From: Acetothermia bacterium 64_32
GTDB lineage: Bacteria; Bipolaricaulota; Bipolaricaulia; Bipolaricaulales; Bipolaricaulaceae
Assembly: GCA_001508155.1 (NCBI GenBank)
Contig: LGFI01000001.1
Location: 155,738-219,737, forward strand
Length of the DNA: 64,000 nucleotides
Direction: 5' to 3'
Of this stretch, positions 7,779 to 14,627 are shown piece by piece. The position numbers and the translations under genes were made by a program. The notes under the pieces were generated by a model that saw only the letters and a program-made list of their open reading frames with translations, was not told the origin of the DNA and ran no database searches. The stretch's first letter is position 1. Every line of letters begins with the position of its first letter.

Positions 7779-8037
7779 TCCTCTGCCAAGGTTTTTTAAG
7801 GATCTCGAATCATTGCCCGGTGAGCTGCAAGCCAGGGTTTGGGAAAAGCTTGAACTGTTTTGTGCCGATCCACGACACCCATCCCTTAGAGTCCACAAGA
7901 TAGAAGGGACAGACAACGTCTGGGAGTTGTCAGTTACAAGAAGCATTAGGATAACTTACACTCCGGAAACCACCGGGGATGAGATAATCTACCATTTGCG
8001 TCGCGTTGGTTTTCACGATATTTTGAGAACTCCATAG
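7732..8037 (+). CDS. RelE/ParE-superfamily toxin (mRNA interferase type)
   Basis: Up to 101 residues. The recognisable fold begins at RFFKDLESLPGELQARVWEKLELF and continues with HKIEGTDNVWELSVTRSIRITY and a C-terminal HDIL, as in the YafQ/RelE-like family that cleaves mRNA on the ribosome. Only a TTG at 7732 is available as an in-frame start of usual type; it lies inside the antitoxin gene, and the basic first 15 residues (KRGGKPRKPPRR) may not be translated. The predicted catalytic residues cannot be assigned with confidence by eye. Confidence 0.75.
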   Translation: MKRGGKPRKPPRRVLDPLPRFFKDLESLPGELQARVWEKLELFCADPRHPSLRVHKIEGTDNVWELSVTRSIRITYTPETTGDEIIYHLRRVGFHDILRTP

Positions 8038-8091
8038 CCCGGGGTTCTTTCAAAACCCTCTGGGCCTGCCCGGCCCCGCGGGCTCCTTCAC

Positions 8092-8262
8092 CACCGATAA
8101 CCACGAAGGAGCACAAAAGCTTGACCACAGAGGACACCGAGACCACAGGGTTTTCTATTGTAACCTTATAGATTTGGGTGTTTTGTGTCTTAGTGGCCTT
8201 GTGGTTAGGTCTCTGCGTCCTCCGCGTACTCGGTGGTTTTTCCTTACCGCGAAAGGCTCCTT
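8092..8262. repeat. MITE-like degenerate inverted repeat in a 320-base non-coding gap
   Basis: The gap 8038-8359 has no gene. Within it, a left part made of CCACAGAGGACACCGAGACC-type units and a right part reading CTCTGCGTCCTCCGCG...ACTCGGTGGT are imperfect reverse complements. Left AACCACGAAGG likewise mirrors right CCTTGTGGTTA. Similar 'CACAGAGGACAC' elements are scattered in many unrelated bacterial genomes as non-autonomous repeats. The right arm may extend to about 8295 (TTTCGTGTCTTTGTGG). Confidence 0.55.
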
Positions 8263-8359
8263 TGAGGTTTCGTGTCTTTGTGGCAAAACCCTCCCCTTTT
8301 GGAACGGGCTCTAGCGAGGTGATGAGGTGGGGCTTAGAATTCAGATGAGGAGGGAAAAG

Positions 8360-9346
8360 ATGCCGGCGAATCTTACCCCGGAGTTCCTGGCGGCCAGGGA
8401 ACGCTTCAACCAGGCCAAGACCGACGAGGAGCGCCTGGAGGCGCTCCAGGAGATGCTGGCCACCATCCCCAAACACAAGGGCACCGAGAAGATGCAGGCC
8501 GACATAAAGAGGAGGATCGCCAAGCTCCGGGAGAAGATGGAACAGCGCCGCCGCTCCGGGAGGGGAGGAGGTCCCACCTACCACGTCGAGCGGGAGGGGG
8601 CGGCCCAGGTGGTCCTGGTGGGGCCGCCCAATTCCGGAAAATCCTCCCTCCTTTCCGCCCTCACCAACGCAAGTCCGGATGTGGCCCCCTACCCCATGTC
8701 CACCTTCCGGCCGTGCCCGGGGATGATGGAGTACGAGGACATCCAGATTCAACTTGTGGACCTGCCGCCCATCACCCAGGAGTACACCGAGGGGTGGGTG
8801 TATGGCCTTGTGCGCCTGGCGGACGCGGTGCTTCTGTGCTTGGACCTCTCAGATGAACGGTGTTTTGAACGGGCCGAGGAGGTGATCGAGCTCCTCTCCG
8901 AGCGACACATCCTGCTGGTGGACGGCCCCTCCCGGCAAGTTGACTGGCGCAGGGTGGAGAAGAGGACGCTGGCCGTGGGGGTGAAAAGCGACCTTGCCCC
9001 GGGCCGGGCCGCGGAGCTCCCTTCGTGGGCCGAAGGCAGGTTCCCCCAGGTGGCGGTCTCCACTTCCACCGGAGAGGGCCTTGAGGCCCTCCGGCGGGCC
9101 ATCTTCCAGGCCGCCGGGGTGGTGCGGGTTTACACAAAAAGGCCCGGTCACCCCCCGGACATGGACCAGCCCTACACCTTGAGGGAGGGGGCAACGGTGC
9201 TGGACGTGGTGGAGCACATCCACCGGGAGTTCGTGGACAGGCTAAGGTACGTGCGGCTGTGGGGCTCCGGGCGCTTTGAGGGGCAACACGCCCCCCTTGA
9301 CCACGTGGTCCAGGACGGGGATATCGTGGAGATCCACCTCTCCTAA
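8360..9346 (+). CDS. DRG/OBG-type GTPase with C-terminal TGS domain
   Basis: 328 residues. An N-terminal helical segment (~1-75) is followed by a G domain: P-loop GPPNSGKSS, G2 threonine in PMSTF, G3 DLPP, and G4 VGVKSD, where the usual NKxD Asn is replaced. A TGS domain (~255-328, from RPGHPPDMDQPYTLREGATVLDVV) closes the protein. This is the layout of archaeal/eukaryotic DRG GTPases, which bind RNA or ribosomes. The altered G4 may change guanine specificity. The ATG at 8360 is chosen because GAGGAGGG lies 8 bases upstream. It stands alone between the repeat and a converging gene. Confidence 0.88.
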   Translation: MPANLTPEFLAARERFNQAKTDEERLEALQEMLATIPKHKGTEKMQADIKRRIAKLREKMEQRRRSGRGGGPTYHVEREGAAQVVLVGPPNSGKSSLLSALTNASPDVAPYPMSTFRPCPGMMEYEDIQIQLVDLPPITQEYTEGWVYGLVRLADAVLLCLDLSDERCFERAEEVIELLSERHILLVDGPSRQVDWRRVEKRTLAVGVKSDLAPGRAAELPSWAEGRFPQVAVSTSTGEGLEALRRAIFQAAGVVRVYTKRPGHPPDMDQPYTLREGATVLDVVEHIHREFVDRLRYVRLWGSGRFEGQHAPLDHVVQDGDIVEIHLS

Positions 9347-9410
9347 AGGCGGGCGAAGAGGGCGGGGGCCCCAGGGGACCTAGCTTCACCCCGCGATCCT
9401 TGACCTTCCC

Positions 9411-9429
9411 GTGCCCTGCCTGAGGGCAC
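9411..9429. terminator. Hairpin between converging genes, possible terminator
   Basis: GTGCCCT and AGGGCAC form a perfect 7-bp stem with a 5-base loop, between the GTPase stop and the stop of the converging secreted-protein gene. No T tract follows on either strand, so factor-independent termination is doubtful. Confidence 0.3.
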
Positions 9430-9435
9430 ATGGGG

Positions 9436-9864
9436 TTACTTCGCAGTAGCGGTGTAGATCACGGTCACCGAGTAGTCGTCCGGGGGCATGGCACGGAGGC
9501 CGGAAAGCCTGTAGCTCACCGGCACACTGGCGTTTCCGGAGCCGGAGGCCCTTGCAAGGAGCACCGAAAGGTGCGCCACGGCCTCTTCGTCCCCCTCCAG
9601 GGAATAGGAAAGGGACCACTGGGTGTTGCTGGTGACAAACAGGGTCACAGCGTCCTCGGCCAGGTACTCATCCGTCCCCGGGTCGAACTCGGGGAAGGTG
9701 AAGCTCTCAGCGGACACGGAAAGCTCGATGTAGCCGGGAACGCTCCAGAACACCTCGCTTTTGGCCGTGGCGTCTGAGACCAGGATGGGTTTTTTAGCCA
9801 GCCCGGGCACCACAAAGGCGACCCCCAACACGAAAACGGCAATACCGAAAAGGATCTTCCTCAT
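9436..9864 (-). CDS. Small secreted protein, coat-U/pilin-subunit-like, under tandem c-di-GMP riboswitches
   Basis: 142 residues with a signal peptide (MRKILFGIAVFVLGVAFVVPGLA) and a beta-rich body ending in Y-x-V-x-V-I-Y-T-A. The body plan (an early aromatic core, a 'SNTQWSLSY' strand, and a C-terminal strand preceded by PPDDY) matches the paralogue at 10178-10687 and resembles spore-coat-U/fimbrial-subunit-like secreted proteins. It would be exported and possibly polymerised or surface-displayed. The ATG follows AGGAGG by 12 bases. Two cyclic di-GMP aptamers lie upstream, so expression should respond to c-di-GMP. Exact function unknown. Confidence 0.8.
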   Translation of the reverse strand: MRKILFGIAVFVLGVAFVVPGLAKKPILVSDATAKSEVFWSVPGYIELSVSAESFTFPEFDPGTDEYLAEDAVTLFVTSNTQWSLSYSLEGDEEAVAHLSVLLARASGSGNASVPVSYRLSGLRAMPPDDYSVTVIYTATAK

Positions 9865-9880
9865 TTCGAAGGCACCTCCT

Positions 9881-9930
9881 GCCTATTGGTGGTTTTACGG
9901 AGACACCTAGCAGCTCGGCCACCAATAGGC
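9881..9930 (-). promoter_or_regulatory. Long hairpin abutting the ribosome site (likely riboswitch expression platform)
   Basis: On the minus strand GCCTATTGGTGG (9919-9930) and CCACCAATAGGC (9881-9892) are perfect 12-base complements with a 26-base loop. AGGAGG of the downstream gene begins immediately after the stem. The 5' arm shares three bases with the 3' strand of the adjacent aptamer's P1 helix, so the two structures may compete. Confidence 0.6.
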
Positions 9931-10020
9931 TGCAAAGCTACGGCAGCCCGGCCGTCTCAGGGAGACCCGTGGCTTTGCGCCCCCACGTCGCCGTGGGTTT
10001 GCCCTTTTCGTAGCGCAGCC
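9928..10020 (-). promoter_or_regulatory. Cyclic di-GMP-I (GEMM) riboswitch aptamer, gene-proximal copy
   Basis: The minus strand carries the GEMM-I core: AGGGCAAACC, P2 CCACG-GCGAC-CGTGG-type tetraloop hairpin, GGCGCAAAGCC, the P3 arm and the terminal GGGCTGCCG. P1 is formed by GGCTGC-GCTACG and CGTAGC-TTT-GCAGCC. Spacing and the two near-invariant motifs (GGCAAACC and GCAAAGCC) match the class that binds c-di-GMP. It is the second aptamer of a tandem pair upstream of the secreted-protein gene ending at 9436. Confidence 0.9.
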
Positions 10021-10075
10021 CGTAGGTCCGCAGCTTTGCGCCCCGCCCTTTCGGACGGTTTGCCCTTCAGTGCCC
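10013..10075 (-). promoter_or_regulatory. Cyclic di-GMP-I (GEMM) riboswitch aptamer, distal copy of the tandem
   Basis: The minus strand shows AAGGGCAAACC, a P2 hairpin GTCCGAAAGGGC with GNRA-type GAAA, GGGGCGCAAAGC and the closing ACGGGCTGC. This is a second full GEMM-I core directly 5' of the proximal aptamer and sharing its last bases. P1 is less clear than in the other two copies. Tandem GEMM aptamers are known to sharpen or digitise the response. Confidence 0.82.
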
Positions 10076-10177
10076 CGAAGTGAGGATTCCTCCCTTGGGG
10101 ACCCTTCCACCCTCTTCACCTGTCAAGGACCGCGATCCTTATATGCCACAAATCGGCCACACTTAGACACAACTTCT

Positions 10178-10687
10178 TTAGTCTGCGATTACAGTGTAAA
10201 GAAGTGTTACCTGATAGTCACCAGGGGGCAGGGGTTGGGTGGGGATGGTGACCCGGTAGTCCACGGGGAGGGTGTGTGTCCCCCGGCCGCCCCGGGTCAG
10301 GGGCTGGGGGGTCTGGGAAAGGCGGATGAACCGGCCGTTGACCCCCGCCTCCAGGGCCTCCAGGGGCCAGGTGAACCCCCCGTCAAAGCTCCGGCCCAAG
10401 TCCGGCCCCAGGGCCTGGGCGTACACCGTCCAGGAGGTGTTGCTGAGCACGGTCAGCCTGACGGCATCCTGGATGACGATAAACCCCCGCTGATAGTCGG
10501 CCGGGCTCGGATCGGGGATCGAGGTGGTGGCCACCACCGACCCCTGCCCAGATTGACCCGCCAAGGAGATGACGGCAAAGGGGAGTATCGTCCACCGGAC
10601 GGTGACCGTGGCGCTCGTCTGGGCAGCCAGGAGGGCTTGCCCAGCCAAAAGGCCGACGATGGCCGCACTCACCAAGAACTTTTTCAT
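10178..10687 (-). CDS. Small secreted protein, paralogue of the 9436-9864 product, under a c-di-GMP riboswitch
   Basis: 169 residues: signal peptide MKKFLVSAAIVGLLAGQALLAA, then a beta-rich domain with SNTSWTVYAQ, a GTHTLPVDYRV strand and the C-terminal PPGDYQVTLLYTVIAD. The SNT-x-W...DY-x-V...YT framework is shared with the neighbouring 142-residue protein, so both look like exported subunits of one family. The AAGGA ribosome site 6 bases before the ATG lies inside the P1 helix of a GEMM-I riboswitch. Its stop is about 100 bases 5' of the distal tandem aptamer. Confidence 0.8.
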   Translation of the reverse strand: MKKFLVSAAIVGLLAGQALLAAQTSATVTVRWTILPFAVISLAGQSGQGSVVATTSIPDPSPADYQRGFIVIQDAVRLTVLSNTSWTVYAQALGPDLGRSFDGGFTWPLEALEAGVNGRFIRLSQTPQPLTRGGRGTHTLPVDYRVTIPTQPLPPGDYQVTLLYTVIAD

Positions 10688-10690
10688 CTT

Positions 10691-10774
10691 GCGTCCTTCG
10701 GCAGCCCGGCCGTCTCAGGGAGACCCGTGGCTTTGCGCCCCCACGTCGCCGTGGGTTTGCCTTTTTCGGGACGC
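10691..10774 (-). promoter_or_regulatory. Cyclic di-GMP-I (GEMM) riboswitch overlapping the ribosome-binding site
   Basis: The minus strand carries AAGGCAAACC, the same P2 (CCACGGCGACGTGG), GGCGCAAAGCC and GGGCTGCCG as the copy at 9928-10020; the two are nearly identical over about 65 bases. P1 is GCGTCC (10769-10774) with GGACGC (10691-10696). The 3' P1 strand contains part of AAGGACGC, the only ribosome site of the gene starting at 10687, so ligand-stabilised P1 would be expected to hide it (an OFF switch; inference). Confidence 0.9.
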
Positions 10775-10824
10775 TCTCGCGGCCCGCAATGGGGTTATGC
10801 CACAAAAACCGACCCGTCAGACAC

Positions 10825-13689
10825 CTAAGGGGCGACCTCAAGCTCAAGCCTTAGGGTGTCGGTCTGGCCGCTGTCGTCGGTCACCGTGAGGGAGACCTGA
10901 TAGGTCCCGGGGGTGGGGAATGTCCAGCGGATGATGGGGCCCTGGGCATCCGGACGTCCGTCCCCGTCGAAGTCCCAAGCGTAGGCCACGATCTGGCCGT
11001 CGAAGTCCACCGAACCGGTCCCGTCGAACTCCACCTCCTCCCCGGCCCGGGGCCTCTCCGGGCTCCAGACGAAGTCGGCAAACGGGGGCTGATAGGTGAT
11101 GACCACCGGCTTGGGGGGCCGGTAGGCCCCGAATGCCACCGTCAGGGGCCCGTCCGGGGCCACCGCAAGCTCCACCTCCCTCGGGGTGGTGAGCTCGTAC
11201 CGCTCGGGCAACGTGCCCACCGCCAGCCGCACGGCATAGGTGCCTGGGGGGAGGAGGGTGAAGAGGAACCCCCCCGAGGCATCCGTCCTCATCCGGTCAA
11301 TGACCTCCCCCTGGCGGATCAGCTCCACCACCGCCCCCGCCAGGCCCGGCTCCCCCGCCGACCGCTTCCCGTCCTGGTCCAGGTCTTCAAACACCACCCC
11401 CCGGACCTCCCCCAGCCGGATACAGGGGATGAAGACCACCGTCCTGCGGGCCACCTCCACCTCCAGGGGGATGGGGAGCTCCACCTGGGGTTGCGTTCCC
11501 AGCGGCAGTCCTTCCAGGGAGAGGGTGTATTCCCCGGGGTCCAGGGGGGGGAAGAGGAACTCCCCTTTTTCGTTTGTGGCCACCTGGGCCCTGTCGGCCG
11601 CCACCACCACCCCCGGCACCCCTTCCTCCCCTTCGTCTAAAGTCCCGTTCCCGTTCCGATCTTCAAAGACGAAGCCGGCGATCCAGCCCCGCACCGGGAG
11701 GAAGGGGGGCAGCCAGGAGAAGGTGTAGCTGAAGCCCACCCCCAGCTCAAGGCCCGACACATCCCCCCCGCCGTCCCAGGCCAGGTCAGCGGAGAGCCTC
11801 CAGGCGGGCCCCTCCCCGGTGGCCCAGTCCACCTCCAGGGTGACTCCCCCTCCGGTCCTTGCGTGCCGCCATTCCAAGCCGAACCGGGGGGGAGGGCCGA
11901 CCGTCCCCAAGGAGAGCTCCACCCCCCCGGAGGTGGCATCCGGGGAGCCGTCGAAAGCCCTCTGCTCAAGGCTTGCCGAGAGGTACCACCGGTCCAGCCA
12001 GACGGTCCACCGTTCCTGATAGGCGGTGGTGACAACCCCAAGGACGAGGTCCTCGTCGAGCTCGCGGTCGACCTGAAAGAGGAAGGCCGCCGAGCCAGCG
12101 GTCCCGGAGAAGCCCAGGCCCAGCCGGTGGGCCCGCTGATCCAGGGAGGGTTCCGGGGTCGCCTGGCGTTCCCTGGCCACCTCGAAGTCCAAAAACAGGC
12201 TCACCGGCTGCAGGCCTAGGTCCCAGTCCAAAGAAGAGGAGAGCTCTGAGGTGACCACGGGGATCAGGGAGGGGGTGCGGCGAACGTTGTCCCGGAAGTG
12301 GCGGATGGAGTAGCGGAAGGAAAGGCGCTGGGCCCCGATCCTGCCGGAGAGGGTGAGGCCCTCCCGGTCGGGCCACGAGGTGGGGAAGGCTGGCCCCACG
12401 GAGTAGGCATCGAACTGGAACCTGAACAGGGCGGGCCGCTCGGCCACCACGGTGGCCAGTACGGCGGAGTCCCAACCAGGGCCCTGATGGCTGATCCCCC
12501 CCTCCAGGCGGAGCCGGAGCCCCTCCACCGGCCCCCAGCCCCCGAAGAGGGAGCCAGCCCAGCCCTCTCCATACCTCCCCACAAACGCCATGCCCACCTC
12601 CCCCTCCCCCGACCTGAAACTCACCTTTCCACCTGTTTGGAGTGATTTTTCTTCTTTCCCTGAAGCGAATGCGATCTCCATGCCCCAGGGATGATCGATC
12701 TTCGTCCCCAGCCCGTGGGTATCCACGCTGAGGAGTGGGGTGAGGGAGAGGTTGAGGTCGGCCCCGAAGGCCTTGACCCCGTCTTTGGCGTAGGTGAGGG
12801 ACCAGCCTTCCAGCTCCGGCCAACCTTGGGCGTTGGGGGCGGTCAAGGTGGTGGCCAGGTACAGGCTCCCCCCAAGCACGGTGCCCAGGGCCGCAAGGTC
12901 GAAGGTGGCCCCCCAATCCAGCCCCATGAGGTCCATTTCAAGCTGCATCCCGGCCTTGGTCCGCAGCTCGGCCAGGTGTGTCCCTGAGACGAGCTCCGGG
13001 GTGGGGGGGAGGACCCGGGTGAACAGGCTGGTGGAGGCCTCCGCCCCAGGGCTCACGGTGGAGCGGATGCTGAAGGTCAAAAGATCCCGGCCCGGGGGGG
13101 CGTCCGCCGGCACCTTGAGGCTGACCTCCACCTCGGCCCGCTCCCCCGGGGCCAGGGAGAGCTGCCGCGGCTCCCAGGTGACCGACCAGCCGTGGGCCGA
13201 GGCCGCCTCGGCCACCACCCGGTCCACCACGTTCCCCCGGTTGATCACCGAAAAAAGGTACGACACCTGCTCCCCCGGTAGGACGGCCTCCCCCTGGGGG
13301 GCCAGCACCTCCAGGGCCGCCAGGGAGGCCACCTGTACCTGGGCGGCTGCCTGGACCTCACCCCCCTCCCAGCGCACCCGCAGGTAAAGGGCATATTCCC
13401 CCGCCGGCGCATCCCCCGGCACCACCGCCGTCAGGAAGATCACCTCCTCCTCCCCAGCGGGGAGCAAGAGGCCCCGGGGCAGGCTGACCAGGGCCCAGCC
13501 GGCCGGCAGGGCCGCCTCCAGGGCCACCTCGACAGAAGAGGCAGAGGTGTTCACAAGCGAGAACACATGCGTAACCAGGTCTCCCGGCTCGACGGCCTTC
13601 GGCGAGGAAAGCACGGATAGGCTCACCTCCTGGGCGGCCCCGCCCAGGGTCACCAGCCACAAAAGCGCACCCAAGAGAAGTCGCGGCAT
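10825..13689 (-). CDS. Large multidomain secreted / outer-membrane protein with CARDB-like, SdrB-like and PKD domains
   Basis: 954 residues from the ATG at 13689 (GAAGG 6 bases upstream; a TTG at 13710 is possible). Signal peptide MPRLLLGALLWLVTLGGAAQ; two CARDB/NEW3-like immunoglobulin domains (~25-215, e.g. LAPGERAEVEVSLKVP); a ~440-residue region of alternating amphipathic strands rich in Trp/Tyr/Gly that looks like a beta-barrel; two SdrD/SdrB-like repeats with Ca-site pattern (FEDRNGNGTLDEGEEGVPG and FEDLDQDGKRSAGEPGL); and a terminal PKD domain (DFDGDGRPDAQG). It lies between a chaperone-like gene and the small secreted-subunit genes. A usher or anchor role is inferred from layout, not from homology I can confirm. 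Confidence 0.82.
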   Translation of the reverse strand: MPRLLLGALLWLVTLGGAAQEVSLSVLSSPKAVEPGDLVTHVFSLVNTSASSVEVALEAALPAGWALVSLPRGLLLPAGEEEVIFLTAVVPGDAPAGEYALYLRVRWEGGEVQAAAQVQVASLAALEVLAPQGEAVLPGEQVSYLFSVINRGNVVDRVVAEAASAHGWSVTWEPRQLSLAPGERAEVEVSLKVPADAPPGRDLLTFSIRSTVSPGAEASTSLFTRVLPPTPELVSGTHLAELRTKAGMQLEMDLMGLDWGATFDLAALGTVLGGSLYLATTLTAPNAQGWPELEGWSLTYAKDGVKAFGADLNLSLTPLLSVDTHGLGTKIDHPWGMEIAFASGKEEKSLQTGGKVSFRSGEGEVGMAFVGRYGEGWAGSLFGGWGPVEGLRLRLEGGISHQGPGWDSAVLATVVAERPALFRFQFDAYSVGPAFPTSWPDREGLTLSGRIGAQRLSFRYSIRHFRDNVRRTPSLIPVVTSELSSSLDWDLGLQPVSLFLDFEVARERQATPEPSLDQRAHRLGLGFSGTAGSAAFLFQVDRELDEDLVLGVVTTAYQERWTVWLDRWYLSASLEQRAFDGSPDATSGGVELSLGTVGPPPRFGLEWRHARTGGGVTLEVDWATGEGPAWRLSADLAWDGGGDVSGLELGVGFSYTFSWLPPFLPVRGWIAGFVFEDRNGNGTLDEGEEGVPGVVVAADRAQVATNEKGEFLFPPLDPGEYTLSLEGLPLGTQPQVELPIPLEVEVARRTVVFIPCIRLGEVRGVVFEDLDQDGKRSAGEPGLAGAVVELIRQGEVIDRMRTDASGGFLFTLLPPGTYAVRLAVGTLPERYELTTPREVELAVAPDGPLTVAFGAYRPPKPVVITYQPPFADFVWSPERPRAGEEVEFDGTGSVDFDGQIVAYAWDFDGDGRPDAQGPIIRWTFPTPGTYQVSLTVTDDSGQTDTLRLELEVAP

Positions 13690-13774
13690 CCGGCCTTCAA
13701 GGTAGGGCAAACCGCAACAGGGGAAAAGCTATGATGTAACCCGGATAACGGACACCTGGCACCCGGGATGGGGG

Positions 13775-14548
13775 CTAGCGGACGCGCAGCCCGGCCACCC
13801 CTGCCACCACCACGTCCCCCCCGTAGTCCAACATGGCCTGGACCTGGTAGATCCCCGGGGAAAGGGCAGGAAGCTCGACCTGGAAGACCCTTTCTGCTCC
13901 GGGCAACACGGGGGTGGGCTCCAGGGCGGCCTTAAGGACGATGTCCCCCTTTCTATCCACCACCTGCACCGTGCCCTCAACCCACTGGTTTACGTTTCCG
14001 GTGTTCTGGTACTCGATCGTGACGGTTACCTTCTCGGGGGAGGCCTCGGCCTCCACCCGCCGGACCTCCCCGGCCGGCCGTTCGGTTCCGGCCACGGTGG
14101 CGTAAACCTTGACCCCAAACCTTTCCACCGCCATCACCACGGTGCCCTCCACCTCCACCGGGCGGGGTTCCCCCTGCACGAAGATCATCCCCCAATAGGT
14201 GCCCCTCACTGTGGGGGAGGCGGGCACGGCCAAGGTGGCGGTGACCTCGGCGGTCTCCCCCGGGCCGAGCACGATGCGCTCCGGTTGGAAGGTGAGCCAC
14301 CCGCATAGGCTGCGGTCCAGGGTCCCCGGGGGGTAGTAACGGTGTTCCCCGCTGGGCAGGCGATCCCAATCCCCGAGGTAGAGGGTGATGGCTTGGGGGG
14401 CCTGGGCATCGTTGCCTACCCGGAAGGAAAGGGTATACGTCTCCCCTTGGTCCACCAAGAGGTCGAATTCTATTTGGGTTATCTGGATGGCTTGGGAGAG
14501 GCTCCCCAGGGCCGTGATCGCGATCGCCGCCAAGAGCCATCCTTTCAT
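13775..14548 (-). CDS. Secreted chaperone-like (PapD/DUF916-like) immunoglobulin-fold protein
   Basis: 257 residues with a signal peptide (MKGWLLAAIAITALGSLSQA). The first domain has the pattern of periplasmic pilus chaperones and DUF916 proteins: QGETYTLSFRVGN, LTFQPERIVLGPGETAEVTATLAVP, and a GTYWGMIFV strand. The second half (EVRRVEAEASPEKVTVTIEYQNTGNVNQW) is another Ig-like domain. A TAAAAT -10-like box lies 10 bases before the ATG. As the first gene of the minus-strand cluster it could guide the export of the following surface proteins. A purely structural envelope role is the alternative. Confidence 0.72.
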   Translation of the reverse strand: MKGWLLAAIAITALGSLSQAIQITQIEFDLLVDQGETYTLSFRVGNDAQAPQAITLYLGDWDRLPSGEHRYYPPGTLDRSLCGWLTFQPERIVLGPGETAEVTATLAVPASPTVRGTYWGMIFVQGEPRPVEVEGTVVMAVERFGVKVYATVAGTERPAGEVRRVEAEASPEKVTVTIEYQNTGNVNQWVEGTVQVVDRKGDIVLKAALEPTPVLPGAERVFQVELPALSPGIYQVQAMLDYGGDVVVAGVAGLRVR

Positions 14549-14627
14549 GTCGGTGGGGATTTTAGCGGATCGGGCGTGGGGGTGCTATTGGCGGCGGGGA
14601 AGCGCGGCTAGGGATATCATTTGGCCT

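Noticed and set aside
10121..10128. TTGACA-like box on the minus strand upstream of the tandem riboswitches
   Set aside because: No AT-rich -10 at the proper distance; the TATAAG further upstream lacks a matching -35, so no promoter is called.
13704..13713. AGGGCAAACC on the plus strand, resembling the start of a GEMM riboswitch
   Set aside because: No GCAAAGCC motif or aptamer fold follows, and the strand faces away from the neighbouring genes.
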